DNA from: Tannerellaceae bacterium
GTDB taxonomy: Bacteria > Bacteroidota > Bacteroidia > Bacteroidales > Tannerellaceae
Assembly: GCA_031257015.1 (NCBI GenBank)
Contig: JAIRPK010000015.1
Coordinates: 1-64,000 of the forward strand
Direction of reading: 5' to 3'
Length of the DNA: 64,000 nucleotides
Each line of letters starts with the position of its first letter. The stretch's first letter is position 1. Under the pieces are notes generated by a model, which was not told where the DNA came from, searched no databases, and saw only the letters and a program-made list of their open reading frames with translations. The position numbers were made by a program, and so were the translations under genes. Shown here in pieces: positions 1 to 8,095 of this stretch.

Positions 1-210
1 TCACCGGTGCGGGAAGTGTCGTCACCGGTGCGGGAAGTGTCGTCACCGGTGCGGAAAGTGTCGTCACCGGTGCGGAAAGTGTCGTCACCGGTGCGGGAAG
101 TGTCGTCACCGGTGCGGAAAGTGTCGTCACCGGTGCGGAAAGTGTCGTCACCGGTGCGGAAGATGTCGGCACCGGTGCGGAAAGCGTCGGCACCGGTGCG
201 GGAAGTAGAT
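1..210. repeat. 21-bp tandem array A (left edge cut)
   Basis: About ten head-to-tail copies of a 21-bp unit begin at positions 1, 22, 43, 64 and so on, and the array is cut by the window edge. Each unit contains the self-complementary 8-mer CACCGGTG. Units differ mainly at ggGaag/ggAaag and at gTcg/gGcg. One plus-strand frame (7-288) is open through the array and reads as heptapeptides such as EVSSPVR and KVSSPVR, with valine at positions 2 and 6. No promoter or ribosome-binding site supports it, so it is not called a gene. Positions 211-339 hold nothing else that I recognise. Confidence 0.95.
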
Positions 211-339
211 AAACATGGTCTTTTCCGTGGAGATTGCAAAAAGGTCGAAAGGGAGGAGTTCAACCTCACTCAGTCATTAGGAATATAAATCTGCAATTTG
301 TGGAATATTTGTCTGTCAGTCCGGATATGTGCGGAAGGT

Positions 340-2904
340 TCAGAAGCTGAAGTGGAAGCCTATTCTCAGGCCGCTCTTCTGTATATTGGGAGCGTCAAGG
401 CAGGTGAGGCGCCGGTAGTAGTCTATGCGCATGATTTTGAAGATGTTCTCCACGCCCAGTCCGGCCTCGATATATGGTGCAGCCCCCATCGGGACGGTTC
501 CTTTTGGCAGCTGGAAGAGAGATTGCGGGTTGATGGCCGGATTGTTTTTGTCCGAGAGGTTTCCGCAGATTCCGTTCAGAATCATGACTTCGCGCAGTTT
601 TAGCCGGTTTATGACTGGGATGCGATTGAGTAACCAGCCCTTCATGTTATAAACAATATGAAGTCCGGCATATCTGTCGGCGACAAACTCCATGGGGCGC
701 ATCATTGCGAAGGTCTCCGGCTGGATGAATACTGACTGGTTCGTATTCGGGAGGAAGAGAAGCGGAAATGGGATGCGGTTCCAAACGTATCCGGCTCGAA
801 GTACAAGATCAATATGTCCGAATGATGATAGCCAGAGGCGGTATTCGATTCCCCCTTCGGTGTATTGCCGTGCATGTTGGCTTGCGAGCAGTCCCTTTAT
901 TCCTGCATGATGAGCCAGCCGTATGATTGGCGCTTCTTTTCTGGAGAGATTGAGTATGGCGTCCCGCCCTGCCCGGCTGTTGAACGTTCGTTCTCCCGGA
1001 GCATATCGTAATTGCAGTCCGGCCTCGGCGGTATTGAAGCCGTTGATTTCGTTCATTGTTGCAGCATCGACGTATCGAAGCGTTCCTGCGGGCGCATTAT
1101 GTTCAGCCTTTCCCCACAGGTAAATGGATAAATGGTTGGGCCATTCTTTTTCGTACCGCAGTTCGGTTTTTCGGATGTATTGCATTTGTGTTATTTGCCT
1201 TCCTGCCGGTTGTGAGAGGAGGATATTGTCGTTGCCTCCGGCGAGGGATTGTCCCGGAGTGCTGACGTCGAAAGTGTATGTTAATGAGAGATTGTCGCGA
1301 GGGTTTTCCTTTTCGTGATATTTTCTTGGGCTGAAGCTGTAAGCGATGGCTGCCTGATACTTTAGTTTCCGGTCAGCTTCGCCGTATGCAACGTAACCGT
1401 ATGCGAAGATTTGGTTCATAAGATTGGCGGTCGTCATTCCTCCGATTCTGAATCTCCGCCCTTCGAGGAAGTTCGAGCTGTATAGCGTGTATATTGGGCC
1501 GATGTCGAAGATGCTTTTTTCTTGAGTATTTGTTTGTATGTAGCCGGCGATTAGGATTTCGAGAGTTTTGATTAAGGCGTTGTATGCTGGGACGGTTCTA
1601 AGCCGTGCAATCATTTCGTCTATGCTGGCTTCTTTCTTTCCTAGTGGTATGTGCCGATTGTTTATCCAGAAGTCATCCGTCTGTTTGTTTGCTTCTGGCA
1701 GGGCATGAATTTGTCCGGCGATTCGAAAGATTGAGTTGAGGTCTTTGGGGTTAGGCGTATAGCGTGTGTAGCTTCTGAGGCGATGGGCATAAAGTTCGGG
1801 GGCTGCCCCCGGCAGCGCTGCAAAATCCGCATGAATATCTTCCTGTTGCAACATCCATTGGCCGCCTGGCTGCCGTTGGAAATCCTGTTCGATACGCAGG
1901 CGTTGCACCCAGTTAAGGTTGATGTTTCGTGGGATGTTCAGCTCTGCCCGCTTAACGGCATGGCTCCCGTCCAGGAGGACATGCAGTATTCCGGCGAAGC
2001 TGTAGCTTTCGCTGTTGAATGGTGCGAAACCCAGCCGGACGCATCTGTCGCCATTATAGTCGAGAGTGTCGAGCAGGTAGTATTTATAATAAGATATTGC
2101 AAGAGTAGAAGATAGTGGGCTGACGAATCGGTTCAGCAGCAGGTCGATGTCATTATCAAATATGCTGATGCCTTTTAATATTTCATCAAGGTTGCTGCTC
2201 AGGATGCCGCTATCGTCGAGCGTTCCGTCGATTCCCTGCTGCCGTTTAGCCTTGAGGATTATTTTTTCTTCGGGTGGGGTAGGGCGGTAATATTGGTCGT
2301 AAAGCGTTTCTCGTATTGAGACGGCGATTACGGGCTTGCCGGTGAGCGGTGATACGTCGATATATTCTTTCAAAAACGGCAGGCGTCGGATAAGTATATC
2401 TCGCTCCATATCCCTGTCCTCTTTTGTGAAAGAGAGAGTCAGCCGGTCGTAAACTTCCGCCTTGTAAGCATTGGAGGATTCCACGCGATTATCATTCTTA
2501 TGTTCTATAATTTTTCTGGCCAGCTCCACGGCGGGATTATCTTTCTTCGAGTATCGTTCTCGACGCGGGCGGACGATGATATTTTCCAGTTCAAAGACGG
2601 TTGGGGAGAGTAGTATGGTAAGCTCGCGTTGCTTCATCTCCGGCTTCAGTTCTATCGTTTTGGTTTCATAGCCAAGAAAGCGGACGGAAAGGTATCTGTT
2701 ACGTGATGCAACTCTTATGGAGAAGGCGCCCCTGTCATTCGTCACCGTTCCGTTCTGTGTTCCTTCCACGCCGACCGATACATAAGCGAGTGGGGCGCCG
2801 GTGATTGAATCACGTACCAGGCCTTTTATTTCTGTTTCCTGCGCAAAGACATGCCCGGAAAGGAGAACAATTAGAATAGTTAAAAGCGGATGCCGCCGTA
2901 GCAT
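340..2904 (-). CDS. DUF5686 / carboxypeptidase-regulatory-like outer-membrane protein
   Basis: 854 residues. A signal peptide at about 1-21 ends HVFAQ. A carboxypeptidase-regulatory-like beta-sandwich follows at about 24-110 (GLVRDSITGAPLAYVSVGVE, later FLGYETKTIEL), as in the N-terminal extensions of Bacteroidota outer-membrane proteins. The remainder fits the DUF5686 family: a long mixed region, then a C-terminal part with alternating aromatic strands ending in FHFSF, typical of a beta-barrel closing strand. The molecular role of the family is not established, so only an outer-membrane location is inferred. The start codon overlaps the upstream stop by one base (TGATG), which suggests translational coupling to the PaaK-like gene. 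A second member of the family lies at 4587-7013. Confidence 0.85.
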   Translation of the reverse strand: MLRRHPLLTILIVLLSGHVFAQETEIKGLVRDSITGAPLAYVSVGVEGTQNGTVTNDRGAFSIRVASRNRYLSVRFLGYETKTIELKPEMKQRELTILLSPTVFELENIIVRPRRERYSKKDNPAVELARKIIEHKNDNRVESSNAYKAEVYDRLTLSFTKEDRDMERDILIRRLPFLKEYIDVSPLTGKPVIAVSIRETLYDQYYRPTPPEEKIILKAKRQQGIDGTLDDSGILSSNLDEILKGISIFDNDIDLLLNRFVSPLSSTLAISYYKYYLLDTLDYNGDRCVRLGFAPFNSESYSFAGILHVLLDGSHAVKRAELNIPRNINLNWVQRLRIEQDFQRQPGGQWMLQQEDIHADFAALPGAAPELYAHRLRSYTRYTPNPKDLNSIFRIAGQIHALPEANKQTDDFWINNRHIPLGKKEASIDEMIARLRTVPAYNALIKTLEILIAGYIQTNTQEKSIFDIGPIYTLYSSNFLEGRRFRIGGMTTANLMNQIFAYGYVAYGEADRKLKYQAAIAYSFSPRKYHEKENPRDNLSLTYTFDVSTPGQSLAGGNDNILLSQPAGRQITQMQYIRKTELRYEKEWPNHLSIYLWGKAEHNAPAGTLRYVDAATMNEINGFNTAEAGLQLRYAPGERTFNSRAGRDAILNLSRKEAPIIRLAHHAGIKGLLASQHARQYTEGGIEYRLWLSSFGHIDLVLRAGYVWNRIPFPLLFLPNTNQSVFIQPETFAMMRPMEFVADRYAGLHIVYNMKGWLLNRIPVINRLKLREVMILNGICGNLSDKNNPAINPQSLFQLPKGTVPMGAAPYIEAGLGVENIFKIMRIDYYRRLTCLDAPNIQKSGLRIGFHFSF

Positions 2905-4220
2905 CAGGAGTTTTTCCCCCTGTTATCAATAAACTTGACCGGCTTGCGGCTCATGTCCGGATAGTTTATGCGCCGTATTTCCTCCGTTGAGAGTATTTCT
3001 ATTTGTGGTGCGACGCGGATTTTGGCTCGGAAGCGGTCTTTAAGGTCTTTTACGATGTTGTCGGGAGTTGGGCGCGAGGCTTCGGATAGTCCGATGCAAG
3101 CCGTTATATGGTCTGTGCCGTTCTCGCTCAACGAGGCTTCAATAACATAGTTCTCAACGTAAGGAGTATTGTCTAGAACGTCATACATTGCCGGCGGATA
3201 GAGCGTCGTGCCCTTATACTTGAGCATGTGGTTTGCTCGTCCGACGACTGGGCTAACCCTCATTGTTGTACGTCCGCAACGGCAGGCCGACGTATGGAAG
3301 CTTACCATGTCGCCCGTCTTGAATCTAAGCAGTGGCATCCCTTCCACTCCGAGTGTTGTAATTACCAGTTCTCCTACGCGCCCTTCCTCTGTGACGATAC
3401 GCCCGTCGTCATCTACCAGTTCGCATATAATCAGTTCAGGATGATGATGTCCGCCGCATCCGTATTCACATTCGGCGAATGTGGTAGCCATTTCCGTAGA
3501 AGCGTATGTTGCATAAAGCTCGACGTTCCATTTCTCTTTTATTCGTTGCCCCAGAAGATTAAGGCTGAAGTCGCTCTCGCGCAAGTTCTCCCCGATGCAA
3601 ACAATCTTGCGCACACTGGATTTTTGATAGTCGATGCCATGTTCCTCTGCATACTTGATAATATGAAGAATAAAGCTGGGGACACACATAAGCGTGTTTG
3701 GGCGTATGCGTCGGATTGTATCCCATTGAAGTTCGGGAATGCCATTACCAACGCGCACGATTCCTGCTCCCAGCTTTCTCAGTCCGAGGAAGTAAGCCAG
3801 TCCGGCCATAAACCTTTTGTCGATGGTAGTCATGATTTGCACCGTGTCGATTGGCTTTACCCCTGCGCAGAGGAAGGATATTTTCTCATTGTAGGCCAGT
3901 CGTTCCAGGTCGCGGTCTGTCATTGCGAATGTGACGGGGTCTCCGAGTGTGCCGGAGGTTGTGATAAAGTCGATGATCATCTCTGTCGGCGTGCACAGGA
4001 AATCGGAATTATGCAACTGCAAATCCCGTTTCTCCGTGAATGGGATGCGTTGAAGATCCTCAAGATGTCGGATGCTTCGGATGTCGATACCTTCGGCTTT
4101 AAATAAATTCTGATAGAATGGCGAATGGCGATTCAGATAATACAGGGCATCATGCAGCTTGCTTTCCTGGAAACGTTTGATTTCTTCTGTGGATTGATAT
4201 TCGATATGTTCGTTATTCAT
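2904..4220 (-). CDS. Phenylacetate-CoA ligase-like (PaaK family) adenylate-forming enzyme
   Basis: 438 residues from the ATG at 4220; an alternative ATG in frame lies at 4232. The frame also runs up to a TTG at 4304, but that would run across the promoter element at 4245-4252, so I reject it. Family features are the adenylation P-loop TTSGTLGDPVTF, the motif YASTEMAT, LLRFKTGDM with a following Cys-rich stretch (HTSACRCGRT), and the C-terminal small domain with SRKPVKF. The family activates aryl or acyl acids with ATP and usually transfers them to CoA. The substrate here is unknown; there are no phenylacetate catabolism genes nearby, so aromatic-acid loading is only a possibility. It is coupled to the DUF5686 gene downstream. 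Confidence 0.85.
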   Translation of the reverse strand: MNNEHIEYQSTEEIKRFQESKLHDALYYLNRHSPFYQNLFKAEGIDIRSIRHLEDLQRIPFTEKRDLQLHNSDFLCTPTEMIIDFITTSGTLGDPVTFAMTDRDLERLAYNEKISFLCAGVKPIDTVQIMTTIDKRFMAGLAYFLGLRKLGAGIVRVGNGIPELQWDTIRRIRPNTLMCVPSFILHIIKYAEEHGIDYQKSSVRKIVCIGENLRESDFSLNLLGQRIKEKWNVELYATYASTEMATTFAECEYGCGGHHHPELIICELVDDDGRIVTEEGRVGELVITTLGVEGMPLLRFKTGDMVSFHTSACRCGRTTMRVSPVVGRANHMLKYKGTTLYPPAMYDVLDNTPYVENYVIEASLSENGTDHITACIGLSEASRPTPDNIVKDLKDRFRAKIRVAPQIEILSTEEIRRINYPDMSRKPVKFIDNRGKNS

Positions 4221-4244
4221 TAAAATCTTCATTGAGTTTGGAAG

Positions 4245-4252
4245 CAAATGTA
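4245..4252 (-). promoter_or_regulatory. Bacteroidota -7 promoter element for the PaaK-like gene
   Basis: TACATTTG on the minus strand matches TAnnTTTG exactly. It lies 13 nt upstream of the ATG at 4232 and 25 nt upstream of the ATG at 4220. Its position favours 4220 as the start, because 4232 would leave almost no leader. Confidence 0.6.
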
Positions 4253-4299
4253 GGGAAAATAAGCGTATCGGTGAGGCGTATTTCCATCGGTAAGAATAA

Positions 4300-4431
4300 T
4301 TCAAAAAAAAACCTACCTGTCGCAGGCCGGTTTTTTTTCACTTGTAATGATAAAACAAATAATAAGCTATTAATTTAATCTCTTTTACAAGTCAACGAAT
4401 TTAATCTTTAATTATCTACGCCGCAAAGTTA
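4300..4431 (-). ncRNA. Candidate short RNA (promoter plus intrinsic terminator)
   Basis: On the minus strand TAACTTTG (4424-4431) is a perfect -7 element. About 85-110 nt downstream comes a hairpin (4303-4319 paired with 4323-4338: A-tract, CC, CCTG, loop tcg, CAGG, GG, T-tract), followed by a run of T on the transcribed strand. No ORF lies between. This would give an RNA of about 110 nt that ends before the separate PaaK promoter. It could instead be an attenuated long leader of the PaaK-like gene. The hairpin has two internal mismatches. Confidence 0.35.
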
Positions 4432-4527
4432 TGCGACTGTACAATATGAAAAATTCACGTAACCTCTCAAAATTTTCACTACATCCCTCGCTTCATAAAA
4501 AAGTTTTTTATTGAGCCGCTGCGATTA

Positions 4528-4552
4528 TTTATGTTCACTCTACGAACATAAA
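4528..4552. repeat. Perfect 9-bp inverted repeat downstream of the DUF5686 gene
   Basis: TTTATGTTC (4528-4536) and GAACATAAA (4544-4552) pair perfectly around a 7-nt loop. It sits 35 nt past the stop of the minus-strand gene that ends at 4587. There is no T-run directly after it on either strand, so a factor-dependent stop or an operator is as likely as an intrinsic terminator. The rest of 4339-4586 is A+T-rich and holds only the promoter listed at 4424-4431. Confidence 0.4.
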
Positions 4553-4586
4553 CGCTCCGCTTTCGGTTGACTAATAAGACGTTTTT

Positions 4587-7013
4587 TTATTTATAAGAAA
4601 CAGTAAAGGAAACCTTCAGCGCCATATTTTCATCCGCCTCTTTCAATCTGTAATGCCCCATGCGCATAAATGCCCCAGCGCCGAATCTCAAATAAAACAT
4701 TCCGGCAAGCGGGATACGCAATATGTTGTCAATAATGATTCCACCTTCTTGATAAACATCTTCCATTGATTTATATCCAAAGCCTTTCAGTTCCTCTGCC
4801 GTGTTTTTGGCTAGGCTTCCCCATCCGGCGCTGTAAGTCAGCGACAGTTCCGGTCTGAATCTTTTCAGCTTCAGGAGCAGGGAGCCGAAATTATGTTTAT
4901 AAAAGAGGTAGGCGAACTTGTCGGAGATAAATTCGTCGGGTTTCATGGTCTGGAAGGAGTTCGGCGTAACAAATGAGAGTGATGAATTGCTGAAGCTCCC
5001 CTCCCCGGCAAATAACATTCCAGGCGGCAAAGGCCGGTCGATATACCCGGTTCTCAGTCTGAAGTTGGATTGCCCGACGCGCCCGTTATAGGCAAGGAAG
5101 TCGATTGTCGCCGTGAATTTGTTGTATGTCAGACTTTGCAAGCGGAGGAAGTCGATGCCGCGAGTATAATCAACCGTAAATACCGGGTTGCCGATAGCAG
5201 CGATCATTCGTGTCGATCCCATAAGCATCGTATGCCTTTCGCCGAGAGCGTATCGAACAGCAATGCGAACATCGTCAGCCCGATAGGGCAGGGGAGATGC
5301 GGCTCCCGGCGCAGGTCTGACATCCCTGACGGCAACAGCAATTTCAGCGCTAAGCGGTGGCAGGATGTGTATGTCCGCCATAATTTTATTCTCCGTAAAA
5401 TATTCAAAGCTGGCGGCGGCAAGCGCAATTGCATAATCGTCATCCATGATAAAGTCGGTGGAGCCACCTGCACGCTTGAGACTGTTCTGGTGCGAGAGTT
5501 TCATTTTTGCAGTCCTTAGCCGGTCGAAAGTATATTCTATTTCAGCTCCATATTTAAGTTTGCGGTCTTTCGTTCCATATCCGGCGTAAATTCCGGCAGC
5601 AATATGCGGATGCAGCAATTCGTTAGTGTGAAAACCGAAGCCCCACCTGGATTTTTCGATAGTATTTTCGGTGTAAATACGCGAGACGTCGAAGTCAAAA
5701 ATGCTGAAAGAGATTTGTCCGTCATCAATTTTCCTCATCGCAAAAAACAGATTTTCAAGATACGCTTTTCGGATGATAGAGTCGGTTTTTCGGAAAGATT
5801 CTATTTCCTTGTTTGTAAGCGTATCCGGTCTGGCCTCAGAGATAATTTCGTTACTGTTTTTAAGGCTTTTTTCATCGAAATATATCTTGTCGAAATGCCT
5901 GGTTTCATTCTTGTTTACGGATAATTGATTGAAAGAAACACTGTCGATCACAGAAGTAATAACGTAAGCCGGATAAGCCTTTTTATTTCTGTTGAAACCG
6001 GCTTTTATAAAACCGATTTCTTCATCCAGACGTTTAGGAAACCAGCGCCCGTCGACTTTGGCATATTCCTGTTTAAACTTAAAGTCAATAAGCCCCTTGG
6101 CATAAGGCTGCGCAATAATATTGACGATAGCAAAGCCATCGGAGGAGACGAACATTGTTCCGGCAAGGCTTTCAAAGTTGGCGTGCCTTTTTGGGAAGAA
6201 ATTAATCTCGAATATGGAATCCGCACCATTGACGAACGTCCGTTCCAGTTCAAAGTTATATCCCGAAAAACATCCCGGACTAAGCGGCCCGACATACCTG
6301 GTTTGCATCATATCCTTAATCAGGTCCTCTTCGCCGAAGATGGCAATATCCGGCGCATAGAACGATATTGCTTTATGAAACAGTATATAAGCAGTTTGTC
6401 CGAAGACCGGCGATTTGAATCCGGCGGTTTTGTTGGCGATGATTTTGTCGTTCGCCAGTCCGTTGGCTTTGTCAACGCGAGTAACAGTTTCGTTAAACAG
6501 GAAATTATCGAGTTCATCCGCCCCGGCCGCATCCCCGCCATCCTCTTCCGGAAGAGTTTTAGCCGCCATTGCGACCTTAAAGTAATTTCGGAAGGAATAA
6601 TCCTTGTATAGTTGAAAATCATTTTTGTCCCGGTTGGCCAAGACATTGCGAATGATTCTTATCGCCGGATTATTATCAGGAGTAACAAAGAGTTCGTTAA
6701 CTGCATAAACCTCCTCTTCCAGCTCAATAACCCATCTTGCGGCAGTCCGTTGAAGCGTATCCGGATCAATTGTCCTGGCTCTGTATCCCATGCAGGAGAC
6801 GTTGACAAGCCGTTGGCCAGCCGGGATGTTCACCTGTCCCTGCGCATCAGCCACGACAACTCGCTGCCTGCTGTCCGAGGCGTCGAAGAAGCTCACGGTA
6901 GCAAAAGGGATGGTCGTTTTTGCAGATTTGTCGATTATTATAGCTTGAGATTGAGCCGACAGGAAATTGGCGATAAAAATAAGGAAGAAGAAAGCGAGCG
7001 CAACATTTCTCAT
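4587..7013 (-). CDS. DUF5686 / carboxypeptidase-regulatory-like outer-membrane protein (second copy)
   Basis: 808 residues with a signal peptide at about 1-20 (ends FLSAQ). A short carboxypeptidase-regulatory-like domain spans about 22-98 (TIPFATVSFFDASDSRQRV, CMGYRARTI), then comes the family feature NPAIRIIRNVLANRDKNDF. The C-terminal half has many alternating strands (YNKFTATIDFLAYNGRVGQ, LTYSAGWGSL) and ends FTVSYK, like a beta-barrel. It is distantly similar in layout to the protein at 340-2904, but the two are clearly diverged. No clean TAnnTTTG was found in the 190 nt upstream. Function is unknown beyond an inferred outer-membrane location. Confidence 0.83.
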   Translation of the reverse strand: MRNVALAFFFLIFIANFLSAQSQAIIIDKSAKTTIPFATVSFFDASDSRQRVVVADAQGQVNIPAGQRLVNVSCMGYRARTIDPDTLQRTAARWVIELEEEVYAVNELFVTPDNNPAIRIIRNVLANRDKNDFQLYKDYSFRNYFKVAMAAKTLPEEDGGDAAGADELDNFLFNETVTRVDKANGLANDKIIANKTAGFKSPVFGQTAYILFHKAISFYAPDIAIFGEEDLIKDMMQTRYVGPLSPGCFSGYNFELERTFVNGADSIFEINFFPKRHANFESLAGTMFVSSDGFAIVNIIAQPYAKGLIDFKFKQEYAKVDGRWFPKRLDEEIGFIKAGFNRNKKAYPAYVITSVIDSVSFNQLSVNKNETRHFDKIYFDEKSLKNSNEIISEARPDTLTNKEIESFRKTDSIIRKAYLENLFFAMRKIDDGQISFSIFDFDVSRIYTENTIEKSRWGFGFHTNELLHPHIAAGIYAGYGTKDRKLKYGAEIEYTFDRLRTAKMKLSHQNSLKRAGGSTDFIMDDDYAIALAAASFEYFTENKIMADIHILPPLSAEIAVAVRDVRPAPGAASPLPYRADDVRIAVRYALGERHTMLMGSTRMIAAIGNPVFTVDYTRGIDFLRLQSLTYNKFTATIDFLAYNGRVGQSNFRLRTGYIDRPLPPGMLFAGEGSFSNSSLSFVTPNSFQTMKPDEFISDKFAYLFYKHNFGSLLLKLKRFRPELSLTYSAGWGSLAKNTAEELKGFGYKSMEDVYQEGGIIIDNILRIPLAGMFYLRFGAGAFMRMGHYRLKEADENMALKVSFTVSYK

Positions 7014-7176
7014 GATGGTAAAAAGACTGTTTGTTGATTGGTAAAAATGATTTCCAGGCAGTAATAACGCAAAAAAGTGATTGAATATTTTAGTGGTATA
7101 ATAATGCTTAACTTTTTTTGAGGCAAAGCGCTATTTTACAGATTAAGCGTTAAAACTTCGTAATTCTACCGTTTTG

Positions 7177-7208
7177 TTTGGAGTTGTCAGAAATAAGTCT
7201 TACTTTTG
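7177..7208 (+). promoter_or_regulatory. Full Bacteroidota promoter upstream of a short RNA
   Basis: TTTG (7177-7180), 20 nt, then TACTTTTG (7201-7208) matches both elements of the Bacteroidota housekeeping promoter. It points away from the DUF5686 gene and toward the hairpin at 7258-7283. Confidence 0.6.
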
Positions 7209-7213
7209 TACGT

Positions 7214-7283
7214 GTTTTTCATGGTATTAGATTTTAAGGTTAACAAAAGAGAAGAATAGGTTGTCGTGAGACAACCTTTTTTC
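7214..7283 (+). ncRNA. Candidate small RNA of about 70 nt
   Basis: A consensus promoter is followed within 50 nt by a perfect intrinsic terminator: AGGTTGTC (7258-7265), loop gtga, GACAACCT (7270-7277), then a T-run to 7282. The interval contains ATGGTATTAGATTTTAAGG, which does not encode a plausible peptide of useful length. From memory only, a similar leader-like string recurs in other Bacteroidales genomes, so this may belong to a conserved RNA family. The transcription start is inferred from the -7 element. Confidence 0.5.
7258..7283 (+). terminator. Intrinsic terminator of the candidate small RNA
   Basis: Perfect 8-bp stem with a GTGA tetraloop, followed directly by six T. Confidence 0.75.
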
Positions 7284-7396
7284 TTTTAATAATATCCCAT
7301 CCTGCCCGCTAAGACTTGCAAGCCTCCCGACATCTTTTGACTTCCGTTTTTCGTTTTCAGCGCTCGCTTTTCCAGATTCCCGGAAAGGCGGGAAAT

Positions 7397-7722
7397 TCTC
7401 CGAACAATTCACGAGACGCTCCGAACATCAACAAAGACGCTCCGAGCGTTTCACGAGACGCTCCGAGCATTTCACGAGACGCTCCGAGCGTTTCACGAGA
7501 CGTTCCGAGCGTTTCACGAGACGTTCCGAGCGTTTCACGAGACGCTCCGAGCGTTTCATGAGACGCTCCGAGCGTTTCATGAGACGTTCCGAGCATTTCA
7601 CGAGACGCTCCGAGCGTTTCACGAGACGTTCCGAGCGTTTCACGAGACGTTCCGAGCGTTTCACGAGACGTTCCGAGCGTTTCACGAGACGTTCCGAGCG
7701 TTTCACGAGACGTTCCGAGCAT
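7397..7722. repeat. 21-bp tandem array B
   Basis: About 15 copies of a 21-bp unit (cgagacgctccgagcgttt-ca). Each carries the dyad ACGCTC-C-GAGCGT. The commonest variant ACGTTC-C-GAGCGT replaces one C-G pair by T/G, which stays pairable as G-U in a plus-strand RNA. One plus frame and two minus frames are stop-free and read as heptads (DAPSVSR; TSRETLG; KRSERLV). It abuts array C directly, in the divergent gap between the genes at 7013 and 8096. Confidence 0.95.
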
Positions 7723-7985
7723 CAAATGTGATTCTCCGAGTATCACCATTGATTCTCCGAGAGTCACGCGATACTCTCGGAGAGTCACCCATTGATTCTC
7801 CGAGTATCACCGTTGATTCTCCGAGAGTCACGCGATACTCTCCGAGAGTCACCCATTGATTCTCCGAGTATCACCGTTGATTCTCCGAGTATCACGCGAC
7901 ACTCTCTGAGAGTCACCCGTGATTCTCCAAGAGTCACCGTTGATTCTCCGAGTATCACGCGACACTCTCGGAGAATCAATCGGAA
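7723..7985. repeat. 21-bp tandem array C
   Basis: About 12 degenerate 21- to 22-bp units alternate between forms with ACTCTC-C-GAGAGT and forms with GATTCTC-C-GAGTATC, giving a higher-order period of three units (about 64 bp). The core CTCCGAG and the dyad layout match array B, but the flanking 10 bp differ. It ends about 70 bp upstream of the promoter of the gene at 8096. Confidence 0.92.
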
Positions 7986-8055
7986 GCCTCCGGACATCGC
8001 TCGACTAAAAACATAAGAATCGCGCCACATCATCTTTTAGGCGTGCAACAATGAT

Positions 8056-8063
8056 TACATTTG
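8056..8063 (+). promoter_or_regulatory. -7 promoter element for the thioredoxin-fold gene
   Basis: TACATTTG, 32 nt before the ATG at 8096. No clear TTG at -33. Confidence 0.55.
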
Positions 8064-8095
8064 CAGCGTAATAAATCACATAATAAAAGTAAGAC

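Noticed and set aside
3228..4106. 292-codon plus-strand ORF
   Set aside because: It is antisense to the well-supported PaaK-like gene and has no promoter or family match.
4221..4304. TTG-start extension of the PaaK-like gene
   Set aside because: It would include the TACATTTG promoter element and has no family similarity.
7357..8033. Several ORFs of 74-143 codons across arrays B and C
   Set aside because: They are open only because a 21-bp unit without stops repeats. They overlap each other on both strands and lack start signals.
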